Part shown: positions 25,069 through 37,274 of the stretch, in pieces
Layout of the letters: each line of letters opens with the position of its first letter
Numbering within the stretch: position 1 is the stretch's first letter
Assembly (NCBI RefSeq): GCF_025766255.1
Contig: NW_026516711.1
Coordinates: 186,001 to 250,000, forward strand
Length of the DNA stretch: 64,000 nucleotides
Origin: Zychaea mexicana
Taxonomy: Eukaryota > Mucoromycota > Mucoromycetes > Mucorales > Lichtheimiaceae
Direction: 5' to 3'
Made by a program: the position numbers and the translations under genes
Notes under the pieces: model-generated
Database searches by the model: none
The model's input: only the letters and a program-made list of their open reading frames with translations
Told to the model about the DNA's origin: nothing

Positions 25069-25126
25069 CACGGATTTTTGGTCACACCGTAGCCATCCAC
25101 GGAATTTTGGCCACACCGTAGCCATC
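25069..25126. repeat. 29-bp tandem duplication
   Basis: Two adjacent copies of a 29-bp unit, CACGGA...TTTTGG..ACACCGTAGCCATC, at 25069-25097 and 25098-25126 with two mismatches. The TTTTGG...CGTAGCC spacing resembles the inner part of the 23565-23864 element's ends. Confidence 0.8.
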
Positions 25127-25497
25127 GCCGGTAAAGTTATCGTATTCTTCTCAACAATAACAAGTGGTCTCGTTCTGCGGCTGTGATATCTGATTTTTAC
25201 AATAGCCAGTTTTCAACAATGAAAAGCATTCCTCCACGATAGTTCATGTTGCTACGGTGCCAAAATATATCTAATGCTTCGAAAGGAGCCACCAACAAAA
25301 CAGAGCAAAGTAGTATCAGAGAAACTCCGACACACTTTTCTTTTGTTCTTTGAAAAAAAAAAGTCGAACCTAAACCTGTCTGACAAATTCATGGTCGACG
25401 GCTCCTGATCTCCAGCACCAAAAACCTAGTCCACGTTTACGAAAGACAGCAAAAGCACACTCAAAAAGTATATACAAACGCACAACGACAACAAGAC

Positions 25498-27484
25498 ATG
25501 AATCCGAATCAGGCAACGAATGAACAAGAAAAACAAAATTCACAGGAACCAGACGATCCCATGGACGAAACTCTTGAAGAGACGGAACATGAACGCATTG
25601 AACGGATAACAGCAGAAGCGGTGGCATCCATAAAGTCCTTTACAGAGTCACAAGATGGCAGCAAAGAAAATGACAATCAAACACCTTCCTCCACGACAGC
25701 AGCAACAGCAACTGCCTCCACCAGTACCACCACCAGCACGAGTACGCCCGCTGTTTCTGTTGCATTCTCTGAACCCACACAGCAGCAGCACTCGCCGCTA
25801 ACAACAACTAGTGCCGCGGCTGTCGCTGCTGCCACGGCAGCAGCCAACAGTATATCCACGCATGACCTTGCGAATCTTAACATGACTCCCGCACAACTTC
25901 AGCAAGTTACTGCCGCACAAGCACAAGCGCTTGCTCAAACAGCAGCAGCGGCTATGGCAGCAACGTCTACAGCCAGTTCTTCAGCAACACCTACTACAGC
26001 GGCTATCAGTGCCGAAACAACTAATAACAATGGCCAGCAGCACCTTTTTGCGCTTAATACCAGCTCAACACCCATTGCGTCACACAGCACACCAGCCAAC
26101 GGAGGAAGCAGCGACGCGCAGCCGATGACTGGTGTGGTATTGAATGATGGAAACTCGATACCCTCAGTTTCACAACTTACAGCAGAAATGCTCAAACGGG
26201 AGCTTATCAATCAAAAGGTCCGGTCAATGACGGTGGATATGAGGAAGGAAGAGGGTTGCAGCAGGAAAAGTTAGTGTGTGCATGAAAAAGCTGAAGGTAC
26301 GATCATATAGGTCCGTGCAGATAATCGAGAGCGCAAAAAGAGATGGCGAGCCTTGAATGAGGAGCGTAGTATGTATCCTGTTTCATTTATGATTCGATGC
26401 ATGGAAATTACTACATGATTGACATTCTCCACGTGCTACAGATAAAGATAACGATCTACGATGCCGGGTCAACAAACGGGCAAACAAACTCTTTGGCAAA
26501 GACGACACAGAGAACAAACGACGATGGGTCGAGGAAGAGTTCATGAAGCGGAAGCAAAAGCGCAAGGAGAAAGAACGCCGTAAGCATGCAATGGATGGAG
26601 CGATTGGAGGACTCAGTGTTTCCCCAGAAACAGGTACCTCGAACACAACAGTGTCGGGCGCTACGGCCGTAGCAACGGGCACTTCGAGTGCAGCGACAGG
26701 CGTGACAACGAACGTAAACGGAATGCAAGGTCAAGGATTAGCACAGTTCAACAACAACACACATGTACAGCCATTATTACCAGACATGAACCACCTCGCC
26801 ATTCTATGCCAGCATCTGGGTATGCTTTCACAATCCTCAGCAGCAGGAAGCTCAGCCGCACGGTTACTGGGTGTTAAGACTGAAGGCGAAGCCGAACGAA
26901 ATAACGAAGAGCAACTGTCCAATCCATTAATTGACTTTTTGCAGCAGCTACAGCAGCAAACACAGCAGCATCAACAACAGCAGCAAGAAGAAGAAGAAGA
27001 AGAAGGAGAAGGAGTAGTAGTAGAGAACCAGCAGCAAGGCGAAGGTGCATCAACAGAGATGTATAAAGATTTACCAGAGGACCAACAACAGCAACAGCAG
27101 CAGGAACAGGAACAGCACCAGCGAGTGAAAGTCGAGAGTTCATCAGACAGCAATAATGAGGCGCTGCAGGCCGCGCCATCAGAAGAGTCACCATCACCAA
27201 CGACGGCTGATAACAAAGACAGCTCAGCGTCTGAAGAACGACCAGAGGATAAGCTTGCGGCACTGTTAAGTAGCACGATTCATTCATCTGCTCTGTCGTC
27301 GCAAAGAGAGGAGCAAAGTAATGGCGAATCATCCAGCGAGACGGCTGCAGAACAACAACAAGGTGAACAGCACCAACAGCAACAGCAGACACAGGCGCAA
27401 GGGAACGGACAGAACAACAATGTTGACTTTCCAATGGATGCGGTATTAACACTTATGCAGCTCAATGCTGGGTGGCGGCAATAG
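25498..27484 (+). CDS. DUF3020-domain protein, Gln/Ala-rich (putative nuclear regulator)
   Basis: About 606 aa from exons 25498-26217, 26311-26368 and 26442-27484. The conserved block is split by both introns and reads QKVRADNRERKKRWRALNEE then NKDNDLRCRVNKRANKLFG, followed by a basic stretch (KRKQKRKEKERRKH). This matches the fungal DUF3020 family. The flanks are low complexity: Ala/Thr/Ser-rich before it, poly-Gln and Glu-rich after it, as in transcription regulators. The first donor (GTCCGG) is weak; an alternative pairing (donor GTTAGT near 26269 with acceptor near 26321) also keeps frame but breaks the conserved block, so the first is preferred. Molecular function is unknown; a DNA-linked role is inferred from the basic block. 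Confidence 0.82.
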
Positions 27485-27841
27485 TGACGATGGTGGATAT
27501 ACGCAAAAGTAGAAACGCTCTTCCTCTCGGTAAAAAAGAAATGGAAAGAAAGTGAGTTTCTCCCCTGGTGCGAAAACACTCTCTTTTGTTATTCACTTTT
27601 CCACATTCCATTGACGGGCTGTTATATATATTAAAAAAAGATCGTTCAGGAGTGATATGGGCTTGCCCGTTTGTATACTTTTCATACCTGCCGTTCCCTT
27701 CCTCTCTCTCTCTCTCTTTCTCGTCTCCCCACCTCCTTCTCTATATACATACACAACACACATACGCATTATCAACCTATTCTTCCGATTTTAAAGAAAA
27801 GCCTCTCTCCCCGACCTCCAATTATCGTTTTCTTTTTGTAT
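27485..27841. promoter_or_regulatory. Intergenic with CT-rich promoter-like tract
   Basis: 357 bp. A run of CTCTCTCTCTCT with surrounding pyrimidines (about 27690-27745) precedes the F-box gene start, resembling the CT-rich tract before the RGS gene. Confidence 0.4.
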
Positions 27842-29231
27842 ATGTCTGTTTCTTCATTGCATTTTGATATATTGGCCTGCATCGCAGAGAATCTTGATGC
27901 CAAAACTATCGTAGAGCTGTCTTCTTCTTGTCGAGCATTCAGTCAACTTGCTAGATTCGATCTCTTGTGGAAACGGCTGTGTAAGTCCGACTATCGTTTG
28001 ACTTATAATGACCCTGAGCAAAGCTACCGCGATCTGTATCGTCAAACGTCACTACGGTCGTTTGGTCGGCGACCTTGCCACCATCTAAGTAACCTCAACG
28101 TCGACGAACACTTGCTGAATCGTCCCTCGTGGAATCTCCCTTTGCTGCACGAAAACAGTGCCGAGGCATGGCTCCCACACGTCTCCTGCTGTCAGCATGT
28201 AGGCGTTGAGAAAATGTTTTTGTGTATGCAATGTCATCAACTACGTATGTATTGGAGAAGGCTACGCTCAGTTTAATCAAAATCCGTGTTTATTGACGCA
28301 AAAAACGCCCTGTTCATTTAGTATGCGACCGACATTCCAGAATCCATGCAAAATCGGATCATGCATTGTTTTTGAAGCCTAGCACAGCAGAAATATTCTG
28401 TCAATGTTGCGTCGACTGGGTAAGTTTTTTCTGCTGCTGGATCCGAAGAAAGAAAGGAAGCAGGTGCTGTGATGTATCCAGCACATTGAATGGCCTGTTG
28501 TTCATACACTAACAAAGCTACTGTTACGTTAAATGTACGGGTATACACAGCTCGGAGGCAACGGGGCAGATCCAGCTGAGCGGTATTACGCATCGCTGAT
28601 AAGCACACACTGGATCAACAAGGTTTATCTCGATTCAACTTTCATTGAAGATTTGTTGGTACTTCGTTCGCGACGACAGTATGAGCGATGGATACGTTGG
28701 CAAGACACACCCACACGAATTGTCATGAGCCCCCGTGGATTCTGCTTTGTCTCCGCACAATTTATATGGGAGTGGGAACGGTTTATCGAAGGCTGGCGTA
28801 TCCTACCGCCAGTGGACGAAGATGCCACCGTCGTGGGTAGCAATATTCATATTCATAGCCGACAGGAACAGCAAGAAGGTGTAGAATTATCACCACTTCG
28901 CTTTGATCCGTTCCTTCCAGAATCCACCGATTTACACATAGTGTCTCATGAAACGTGGGATTATCTTAGCCAAAATTACAGCATGACAGGACCCAAAATT
29001 ACCAAAGGTAAGATAGTAACAAAACTTATCGGTATAGCTGGTAGCTTATGCTCTTTTTGTCTTCTACTTTATTTATCTTACTGTAATGTAACTTGATAAT
29101 GATGTGATGCTATGATTGCTTCTGATGCTGTCTTGGCTATATGTGTAGATGATTTGATGCACTCGGATATCCATAAGCAGTGGCAGTACACCATCAAACG
29201 CTATGCAGATAGGGTCATGCTACGCTTTTAA
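27842..29231 (+). CDS. F-box protein with zf-UBP-like and DUSP-like regions
   Basis: About 346 aa from exons 27842-28244, 28322-28419, 28551-29007 and 29149-29231. The N-terminus is an F-box (LHFDILACIAENLDAKTIVEL), which would bind Skp1 in an SCF ubiquitin ligase. Residues about 118-168 show a Cys/His array (CCQHVGVEKMFLCMQCHQLLCDRH, then H...H and FCQCCVDW) like a UBP-type zinc finger that binds ubiquitin termini. The rest (HWINKVYLDSTFIEDLL, WEWERFIEGWRILPP, GPKITKDDL) resembles a DUSP fold. Each splice junction keeps frame and completes a conserved Cys/His or charged motif. Its stop codon overlaps that of the convergent gene. Confidence 0.82.
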
Positions 29232-32153
29232 TGCATGGATCGTGCACGTTTCTTCTGCTCAATATATTTCGTAGGCGGCACAACCACCGGTGGTTGCTCC
29301 ACGTTCAGCGCCTTTAACCGCAGCACAGCTACAAACATACTTCAATTAATCTAAAACCAATCGGGATAATTATGCACAATAAATCTAGTTATCATAATAC
29401 AGCACGTACCCTTATCCAAAGCCAGTTCAATCATGCACCTTGTACGGATAAAAGAAAGCAAGGGCCATGTGGATTGTTCACCATGGCGAATCCTTTATTT
29501 GCCAATATCAGTCCACTTGTAGTACTTGTAAACACGCATATACTTTTATGTATGAAATGATATGAGTGTACATACCAGTAAGCCAAGGATGACGCCGTGG
29601 GATTTGAAAAAAGTATGTTGAAATCCTACAGAACATACATGGTACTTTGCTACTTAGTGGTTGTCTTGTTGTAGAGGCAGTATAAAACTCTTCTACTATC
29701 ATCCCTATCTTTACCCCTGCTACTTACCGATAGTATAACTTTAGGTGCAATTGTAACATTGCCTGATATTTTCTCTTCGATAAATGGCCGCAAGACATTC
29801 GGTAGCATGTACAGCTGGTCAATCTAAGCATACATACATTAGTCTATTGTTTGTATAAGCTAATTCTAATAGATGTTCTTTTTCTTTCCCTCAGGGTGCT
29901 TACTTACCTGATAGAGACGATGCTTCATTTCAGAAGCAACAACATACGCAAGCTTGTTCCATAACGTTTCATGTTGATGCAGGCTGTTCTCCTTTGAAAT
30001 AAAAGGAAGTGCATACGTTGTTGCTTGCGAAACGATAAAATGGTTCACGTTGAAGAGCTCGGATAGTCTATGCAATGGCTCTTCACTACACAATAGCAAT
30101 AATCATATTTACTTCAACTGTTAGAACCTGAGTCAAAATATTCATGGTTAGCTATTTGAAGCGATGATATACCTGTCACTGGGTGTTGTTTCTGACCAAT
30201 GATTCCATTTCACTGCCGAAGGACTCCACTTGACGATATTTCCTGAAGTGTCTTTTGCTAATAGGTCACAACTACCAAACAAACCAGTTGAAGCAGTAGA
30301 ACAGCAAGCTGCGCTCCATATAAGCTATAAAACAGCGAAAATTAAATGTTTTCAGAAAATAGTAAACTGTGTGATCGCGTTGTTTTTTTTTCTCTCGTGA
30401 TGTTGCTGCTTACCACATTGGGAGCCGTAAGATAATTTAACAGCTGTGGCACCTCGTTCTTCCGACTAGACGACACACTAATATTGAGAACTCGTTTAGA
30501 GCGAGCATACGCTTCCTAAAATATAATAGAGCATGAAATGCAGCTTATCAGTGTGCCTGACGCCAATACGGGATAACACATATAGCTCGTCAACGCCATT
30601 GATGGTTTTGCCTTACTTCAAATGTAAGATCGCCAACGTTGGCACGAACACATTGTTGGAGCACTTTCATATCCATCAGATAGCCTATGGAAATTGACAT
30701 GAGGTCATTACTGATTCACTTCCACTGAGTAAATATGCTGTTAATGACTTTAGTTACCATATTTGAGGAATCGCGTAATTCGGCGCTTCACATGCCTGCA
30801 TATATTGATTTAATAACTCGTTTATACATGGTATACTATCATTTTTGACAAGGATAGCTGTTTCTTTCTTACCCTCTGTCGCTCTTTGTCGCAAATGCAG
30901 ATAGGTTGATACCATCAGGCTGCAAGATACGCTATAAAAAACCGTTTATGTCTATCAGTATTCAGACGGTCGCTTTAATTTTAGATACTTACAGGTAGTT
31001 CTTCGTCCGTATGAATACAAATCAGAGCAGCAATCATTGCGCCTACAGCCGTACCACTAATGATTCGAGGTAGCAGTCCTTGTTCATGTAGTGCCTTGAG
31101 AACACCTAGGTGATACAATGCTTTTGAACCATACAACAATATTAGCTACTGGAAAAGACGAGTAAGAGCCGCATTTAACGAATGATGATCTTTTGAATTA
31201 TACCAAAAGCACTTCCTCCTTGTAGCACCAAAGCAGAACATCCAAAGCTTTGGCGACTGTCACTGAAAAATTTTAGCTTTGTCTGCTGATCCAAAGCGTC
31301 GGTGGATTCGATATATTCAATATGAGCAACGACTTCTTCCATGTACTCTTCAATTAAAGTTTTGGTACTGTCATAAAGCAAGAGGCAGCAGTGATGAGAT
31401 AATTGACCATAATCAAGCGAATAAAGAGGCGTTGGAGCGTTTTGCTTTACCCGAGATAGGAATGTGAAAAGAGCTTCTTGTCGCAAATGCCACCAAAATT
31501 TCTTAACAAGCCGCTCCGAAGTGTGTACACCATGCTGTCAACATCATTAGCTTTTCTGGCTTTGCGCAGGTGATCCAACCGAGAAGCTATCAGTTTGTAG
31601 TCGTATACACGAGAGTTTGGTTTGGCCCTCCAGGCATCGTTATCTGTTTCAGGTGTTTGCATATTTTAGTAGTAATAAAGGTTCTACATCGGCTATTTGT
31701 CTTCTCATCTGTTTCCAAGGATAGAGACTACATACTAAGAACTCTGAGCCAATTTTGTGTGGTAGATATAGTGAGTGAAAAAGCGTAAAGTATGTCCTGT
31801 TAAATACTAGGGACTTGATTTCTAGACACTTACTCGTCCAACTCTTTTGCCCGCGTTTTCCATTCCGCAAAAGTCGTTGCTTCCTGGAGCTGATCAATTA
31901 AGCCACGGTGTGAATGACTCTTGTGCATCGACTTCCATTGGAGCTGTTGCAAAGTGTCATTTCGTCAGTTGCCAATCTTCACAAGCAGGCCCCCTCTCGT
32001 CCCTCCATTTTGTCATAGGTAGCTGCCCGCACGAACCAGTAACGGTTGTAGTAAATAACTTTGAACGACCGTAAAAACACCGTAAACAAAACATAAAAAG
32101 GGAACAACGACATAGCGAACAGGATCGCAGCCGCTTCTTCTCAATGAGTCCAT
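29228..32153 (-). CDS. Patatin-like protein (Tgl3/4/5 lipase family), catalytic Ser replaced
   Basis: Triacylglycerol-lipase family protein of lipid droplets (DUF3336 plus patatin). At least 14 exons. Those fixed on the minus strand are 31643-31451, 31367-31204, 31120-30993, 30919-30873, 30795-30758, 30684-30617, 30515-30414, 30324-30173, 30085-29908, 29823-29728, 29625-29576, 29492-29410 and 29328-29228. A 5' exon ending 31834 (EATTFAEWKTRAKELDE) and a membrane-segment exon starting ATG 32153 (VVVPFLCFVYGVF) precede them; their junctions are unresolved. Seen: YDYKLIASRLDHLRKARKA, LIEEYMEEVV, FFSDSRQSFG, LVLQGGSAF, FLKYGYLMDMKVL, RLSELFNVNHFIVSQ. The lipase elbow, normally GxSxG, reads GTAVG, so the nucleophile serine is alanine. 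The protein is probably not a lipase. Confidence 0.82.
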
Positions 32154-32630
32154 TGAATCGAGCTGCAAAGAGTATAAAGAAAGGAGAAACATGAGAGGCG
32201 TTTTTTTTTGTGTCTCGCATAACAATCAATTTTCACATGTCAAAAGAAATGCAAATCATTGTCGTACAGAGCGGTCGGATATATGGTTCTGCATTTGTGG
32301 TGGGCCTGGTGCGAGTTGTTTGCTGTCGTGACGACGACGATGCCTTTATATGATATTTTGTTTGGAGAAAAGAGAGAAAGAAGATAGAGGAAAAATGTAC
32401 ATACAGGTCCATTTCAATCAGTTATTTACAGAAAAAAGATTAAAGGAAAAAAAGGAGAAGTAGTGGGAAAGAATGATGAACAATACAGAAGAAGGGACGC
32501 GAAGAAAGATGGTGTGTATGTTTGTGCGGGTAGGTAGATGGGTAGGTGAGAGGGTGAGAGGTATATGATGAAGAAGGAGAAAATGTGTTGGTGGATCGCG
32601 AATAGAAAAGTAAGTTAGTAAGCGAGCTTA
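32154..32630. other. Intergenic between two minus-strand genes
   Basis: 477 bp holding the 3' end of the chitin synthase gene and the promoter of the patatin gene. Purine-rich on + (about 32360-32600), so pyrimidine-rich on the transcribed direction. No other feature. Confidence 0.35.
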
Positions 32631-35600
32631 TTAGTTGGGTGCGGAGGGACGTGTTAAAAGTTGTAAAGTGATGTCTTCAATGCTCTTGTTGATGAACTCT
32701 TGGAGGGGTTCGTCGCGCTCTATCCTGTCTCCAAATACAGAGCACAGGTGCTGTTTTACTTGTGCACGTGTCGTGGAATCGAGGTCTGCGCTTCCCAGGT
32801 ATGTCCTGACTTCTTGCTCAATCACCCCGCGAATGTCACCGCCACCGCCATTGCCACTGCTATTGTTGCTGCTGCTGCCAGTGTCGCTGATGCCTGCAGC
32901 CGCTGTCCTTGGCAGGGTCGACATTTCGGTCGGTCGGTAGCTCGTATCGCTAGTGTCACGATGATGCAGTGACAGTTCTGCAGGTACTCGCCGTCTCCGT
33001 GTCGATCGCACGCGGTTAGGGAGATTGGATGGGTTTGGTGCTGCGCCAGCAGCGCCTGTGTTGCCATAGCCCACACCACGTAGTCCACCAACATGACCAG
33101 GGATTTTGAGACCAACTTTGCTATGGAAAGCAGATCTTCGTCCTTCTTCGCCGCTATTATCTTCATCGACAACTGCACTTGCTGACATGGATCCGGTGGC
33201 AGGATAGGAGGGGTATCTTGAGTGCTCCAACGACGCCTCGGGGTCCAGACTAAGGTTTGAGCTGGCTAACGATAACGTATTGGACACGGTCGAGTTGATG
33301 GAACGTCGGTCAGCAGGAATGGCCGATTCGGCAGAGTAGGACCTTGACCGGGTAGGTGCGCTTGAGCTTACATTGCTCACAAAGCCGCCGCCATCCATTG
33401 TGGTAGCAGCTGGGTAATACGGTGGATATTCATCGTTGGTGTTATATGATGAATAGGTAAAGTAGGATGATTGAGAGTGACTTGGCTTGTGTTTGCCGAT
33501 ATGCTGTTGTCGACGGGTTCGATGCATCTCGTCTGAGTTATACGTTACTGAGCCGCCTTGTCCTCCTTGTTTATTGACTGCATATCCATCATCAAATGGA
33601 TTATCCAGCGCGGATGCAAATGGATCTGCGAATGAGCCTGAGCGAACACTTGCTGTCGGCGATGGATCCTCGAATGGATCGCGCTGTCGTCTTAAACCGT
33701 CGACGTTCCTTACTGTGCCATACATGTCGACAACCGAAGCAACCGGCTTAAATCCGCTCGTAGTACTCTTTCCGACACGTACACTGTGATGACCGTTGTT
33801 TCTGAGTTGAGCAATAGGTGGCGTCGATATATTTGGATCGAGCAACGAGTTAGAATGCCATGAGTCGGTCGAATGAATGCTCGCTCTGCCACTGACAAAG
33901 CCTGTAAAGCCAGTGAAGTTGGAATCGAGTGCTACAGCTTCTTGCATTGCACGCTGATATGCCTTTTCAGCTTCAAAAACTTCAAATTCGTTAAGTCGCA
34001 TGCGTGGTACCAGTTCCTCGTCAGATAATTGCTTTTGCTCCGAGTAATCGTCGTCTGATGGTTCGTCTCGTTCGTGGTCAACGACTCCATGTAATCGTCC
34101 CCGACAGCCATTAGAAGTAGGCCAGACATCATACCATCGTCGAGCATAATCGCTACACCATACGGCCACGAGTGGAAACCAAACAGCAAATAGTGGTACA
34201 GAGAACAGTCCATAGATGACAAACCACAGAACGTACTTGAACTGGCGTCGAACGATAAAATAGATGATGTGTAGGGTAATCAGACACGTAAAGCTGAGGG
34301 CGATGATAGCATAAGCTAGGTGGCGCGACATAAAAAATCGTATGTAGACGCTGTATAGGTAGATGATGATTGGTACCGAGAATATCATGTCCAAAAGTTT
34401 GGTGAACGAGATGATCCAGCAGCCAATACCCACGTCCCACGCAATCCGATGCATTTCGATTTGGTTGTGGAAAGTCGAGCGAAGATTACGAGATTGGAGC
34501 GCCTGGAGTGCAAAGATGTTTGTCGGCAGGGTGACATAGCCTACTGCTTCTGGTTCAAAACCAAGGCGATGTTGAGGGTGTGATCGTAGGAGCACAGTGC
34601 TGAGATACTGTTCTTCACCTAGGAGCAGAACATTTTGCATATGAAGCGTGTCTGGTTGTGGTGCCGCAAAACCCCTAAGAACCGTCGGATGAATGCAGCA
34701 CGGCCGAATGCCAGCATTGGGTGCCAAAGACAGTCGTGACTCTTCGCCGGTTGTCATACTACGGGTATCGCTATCGTCGTGTGCAGGATCTATTTCGTCG
34801 CTAACTTTGGGCCATTTGCTGTGTGATCGTATTGTCTGCTGAGACGTCGAGGTACTACTGATGCGTTTGAGGTGTTGCCACCGGGACGCTTTCGATGATT
34901 TTGGTTCATCGGGTACGTTCTCAGTCCAAAGCTTGTACATGACAAAGCCGCCATTGATAGAGATGACCGTGCCAAGAAACGCCTCGTACGCAAGACCGGA
35001 GTAAAACGTTTGATAAAGCGGAAAAATCTGGAGCATTGTCGTAATGTTCTGCTCTGGGTTGGCAGGTCGGACGTGCCCGCTTATCGCCAGCATCTTGCGA
35101 TCTTTTTCCAACCGTGAAACCATCTTTTGTACCACGTCGCCTTGTACCTGCGTGTCCGCATCCGTGACCAGCATATACTTGAAATTGCGTGGGTTGATCC
35201 CGAGGACGCTGTAACATTGGTTGAACAGTTCGTATTCTAGTGGTGTCATCCTGTTGCTAGCCAAATTCATGCAGCGTTCCAAAAATCCCAAAACAAGCAC
35301 CATTGAGTCCCTTTTGCCACGATTGCCTGGAGCGCATTGTGCCAATGGCGCTTCTCGTGCAGCTCCTAGTTTAACGACGACCAGGTATGGCACACGGTTA
35401 CGTCCAGTTTCATAATATCCCGAGTACACTTTTGCATAGTTGATCCGTTTTCGGTTTTGGCCGAGTGAAATGTATGGCTGTGATGCCGGATCGTCGGTGC
35501 CGCTGTATCCTAGTAATTCGAGAACGCAAGCATACGTCTCCTTGGAATCTTGCTTGCTATTTGTCAGACCATCGCAGACAAACATTAGCAGTTTTCTCGA

Positions 35601-37092
35601 ATCTTCATAATGCGTCCTTGCCAGCGATTCTATAGTTTGTTTGATGGTTGTGCTTGGTTCGGCGTAACAAGGGACCATGAGAATTGTGTGGGGCCAGGTG
35701 CTTCTCATAGCCGAAGAAAGTTCCGGTGTGGATGAGAATAAAAAGCGCTGCATGATCTGCAGCCTACACAGATGCGCTAAATGCATTTTGAGGAGAAAGT
35801 ACAAAAGTCCTACACCCATAGTTGCCCATAATGCTGGATTGACATTTTTGCATCCGGATGGTTCCGCCTCTTCGATGATGCCTTTAAAGAACAGCTCGTC
35901 AAGACATCTTTCATAGAGATTTGGATTCGTTACGTTGTTGGTAAAGTATTCGCTAATGTCTTCGCCAAGGCTGATAAACAGGAGCATGGTGACGTCCAGC
36001 GGTAGAAACATGCGATCCAGTGCAAAGGCACGCGAGTAGACTCCTGATGACACTTCAACAATATCGGTTGCTGTTTCGAGGTAAGACGTTACGTCGAGTA
36101 CTTTGCCGTTCAATACTACGTATGCTTTGCCTAAAGTGTCGGGCGAAGAGAGTGTCGTAAAGTTGCTAATGTCATCCATTTGATACACAATATCTGTATA
36201 GTAATGAATAAAAAATAATTATAAGCACGTCATTCCAATCATTATGTATGAATGTGAAATAGGGATTAAGAATAGAAATTCAACAAGGGGTGTTTGTGTA
36301 TAATGTATACAATACTGACCTCCCTTCAATGGCAATGCATTAAAGGGCCAAGAGTAACAGGGTGCACCGGAAACAGTTGTATCGTTGGGATAGGGACACT
36401 TGAGCTCGTTGCCGTCGTATCGATAGCCACTGTCATTTGCAAGTTTGTATGTCAGCCATTTATCTGCTTGAGCCGATCGGTCTGTGTCTCCTCCCGCAAT
36501 GCATCGTCGTAATGTTGGATTCCGGTATGTGTCCAATCCTTTTCGGTCCAGCATTAAGAATGTTGGAAACATAGGGGAAACGTCGAGTCCATTGTACGGA
36601 ACAACTTCTTTAGCAATGCGCGATGAATCTTGGTACTTGGACCATTCTGCTGCCTGGCCATTAAGTGCTATGTATTTCGATTCGTTTTTAAATACGTCGC
36701 CTTGCGGTACAACGTCTTCGCTGTCGCAGAATAGTGTTGAAACGTATTCGATCCAGAACAGAAAGAACCCGACTAATGCAATGAATAAAAAACAGGTCGT
36801 AATCTTTTCACGCCATGCTTGACGAGCAGCTAAAGAGAGAATTGTTATATAAATTAAGGATTCAGTATATTATACAGACAGTTGGTTAACGCTATTATTG
36901 TTGCCATTGCTGTGAAATGCTGTTTTGCAACCAATAATAACAGTACCAGTAAAACTATTCAACTAATAGTATAGGATTCATACCTGCAGTGTGTAATCCC
37001 ACAATATATTTCAGTACAAAATCTGGAAAGATTATTGTACATATACGGGAGAGTAGCACCCAAGCAATGCGACGACAGGTAAGTGTGCGCAT
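32631..37092 (-). CDS. Divergent chitin synthase (division 2, DEK_C tail), altered active site
   Basis: About 1393 aa from minus-strand exons 37092-36984, 36829-36320 and 36193-32631; upstream exons are possible because an acceptor-like CAG precedes the ATG. Order: N-terminal membrane region (RQAWREKITTCFLFIALVGFF), a cytochrome-b5-like stretch (AYVVLNGKVLDVTSYL), membrane segment, then the GT2 core (MVPCYAEPSTTIKQTIESLA, YSGYYETGRNRVPYLVVVK, GNRGKRDSMV, TDADT near residue 549), three or more membrane helices, about 480 disordered residues, and a DEK_C domain at about 1324-1385. The usual GEDRYL motif reads GEEQYL and the QRRRW position reads LQSRNL, so residues thought essential for chitin synthesis are missing. 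It may be a non-catalytic partner or have another substrate. Confidence 0.85.
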
Positions 37093-37274
37093 GTAGTTGC
37101 TCTTCCTGAGAGTAGAGAATGTTCAGAAGGAATCGTTGTGTTCTCTTGCCAACCGCAGGCTTTCCGGCTCTTTTTTACGGGCTGGGTACGAAATTTGCTT
37201 CATAAGGTTCCATAAGGAAATATACATTTCGTTCGATCAAAACCTTGTTAAATTTACTCTGAAAACGTAAGCTG
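37093..37274. other. Upstream region of chitin synthase gene
   Basis: Presumed promoter or 5' exon region of the minus-strand chitin synthase. No clear coding exon identified. Confidence 0.3.

Noticed and set aside
26937..27400. CAG/CAA triplet repeats as a microsatellite
   Set aside because: They are interrupted, in frame, and encode the Gln-rich tail of the DUF3020 protein; treated as coding low complexity.
26874..27452. 192-codon minus-strand frame opposite the DUF3020 gene
   Set aside because: Leu/Ala runs are the antisense of poly-Gln and poly-Glu codons.
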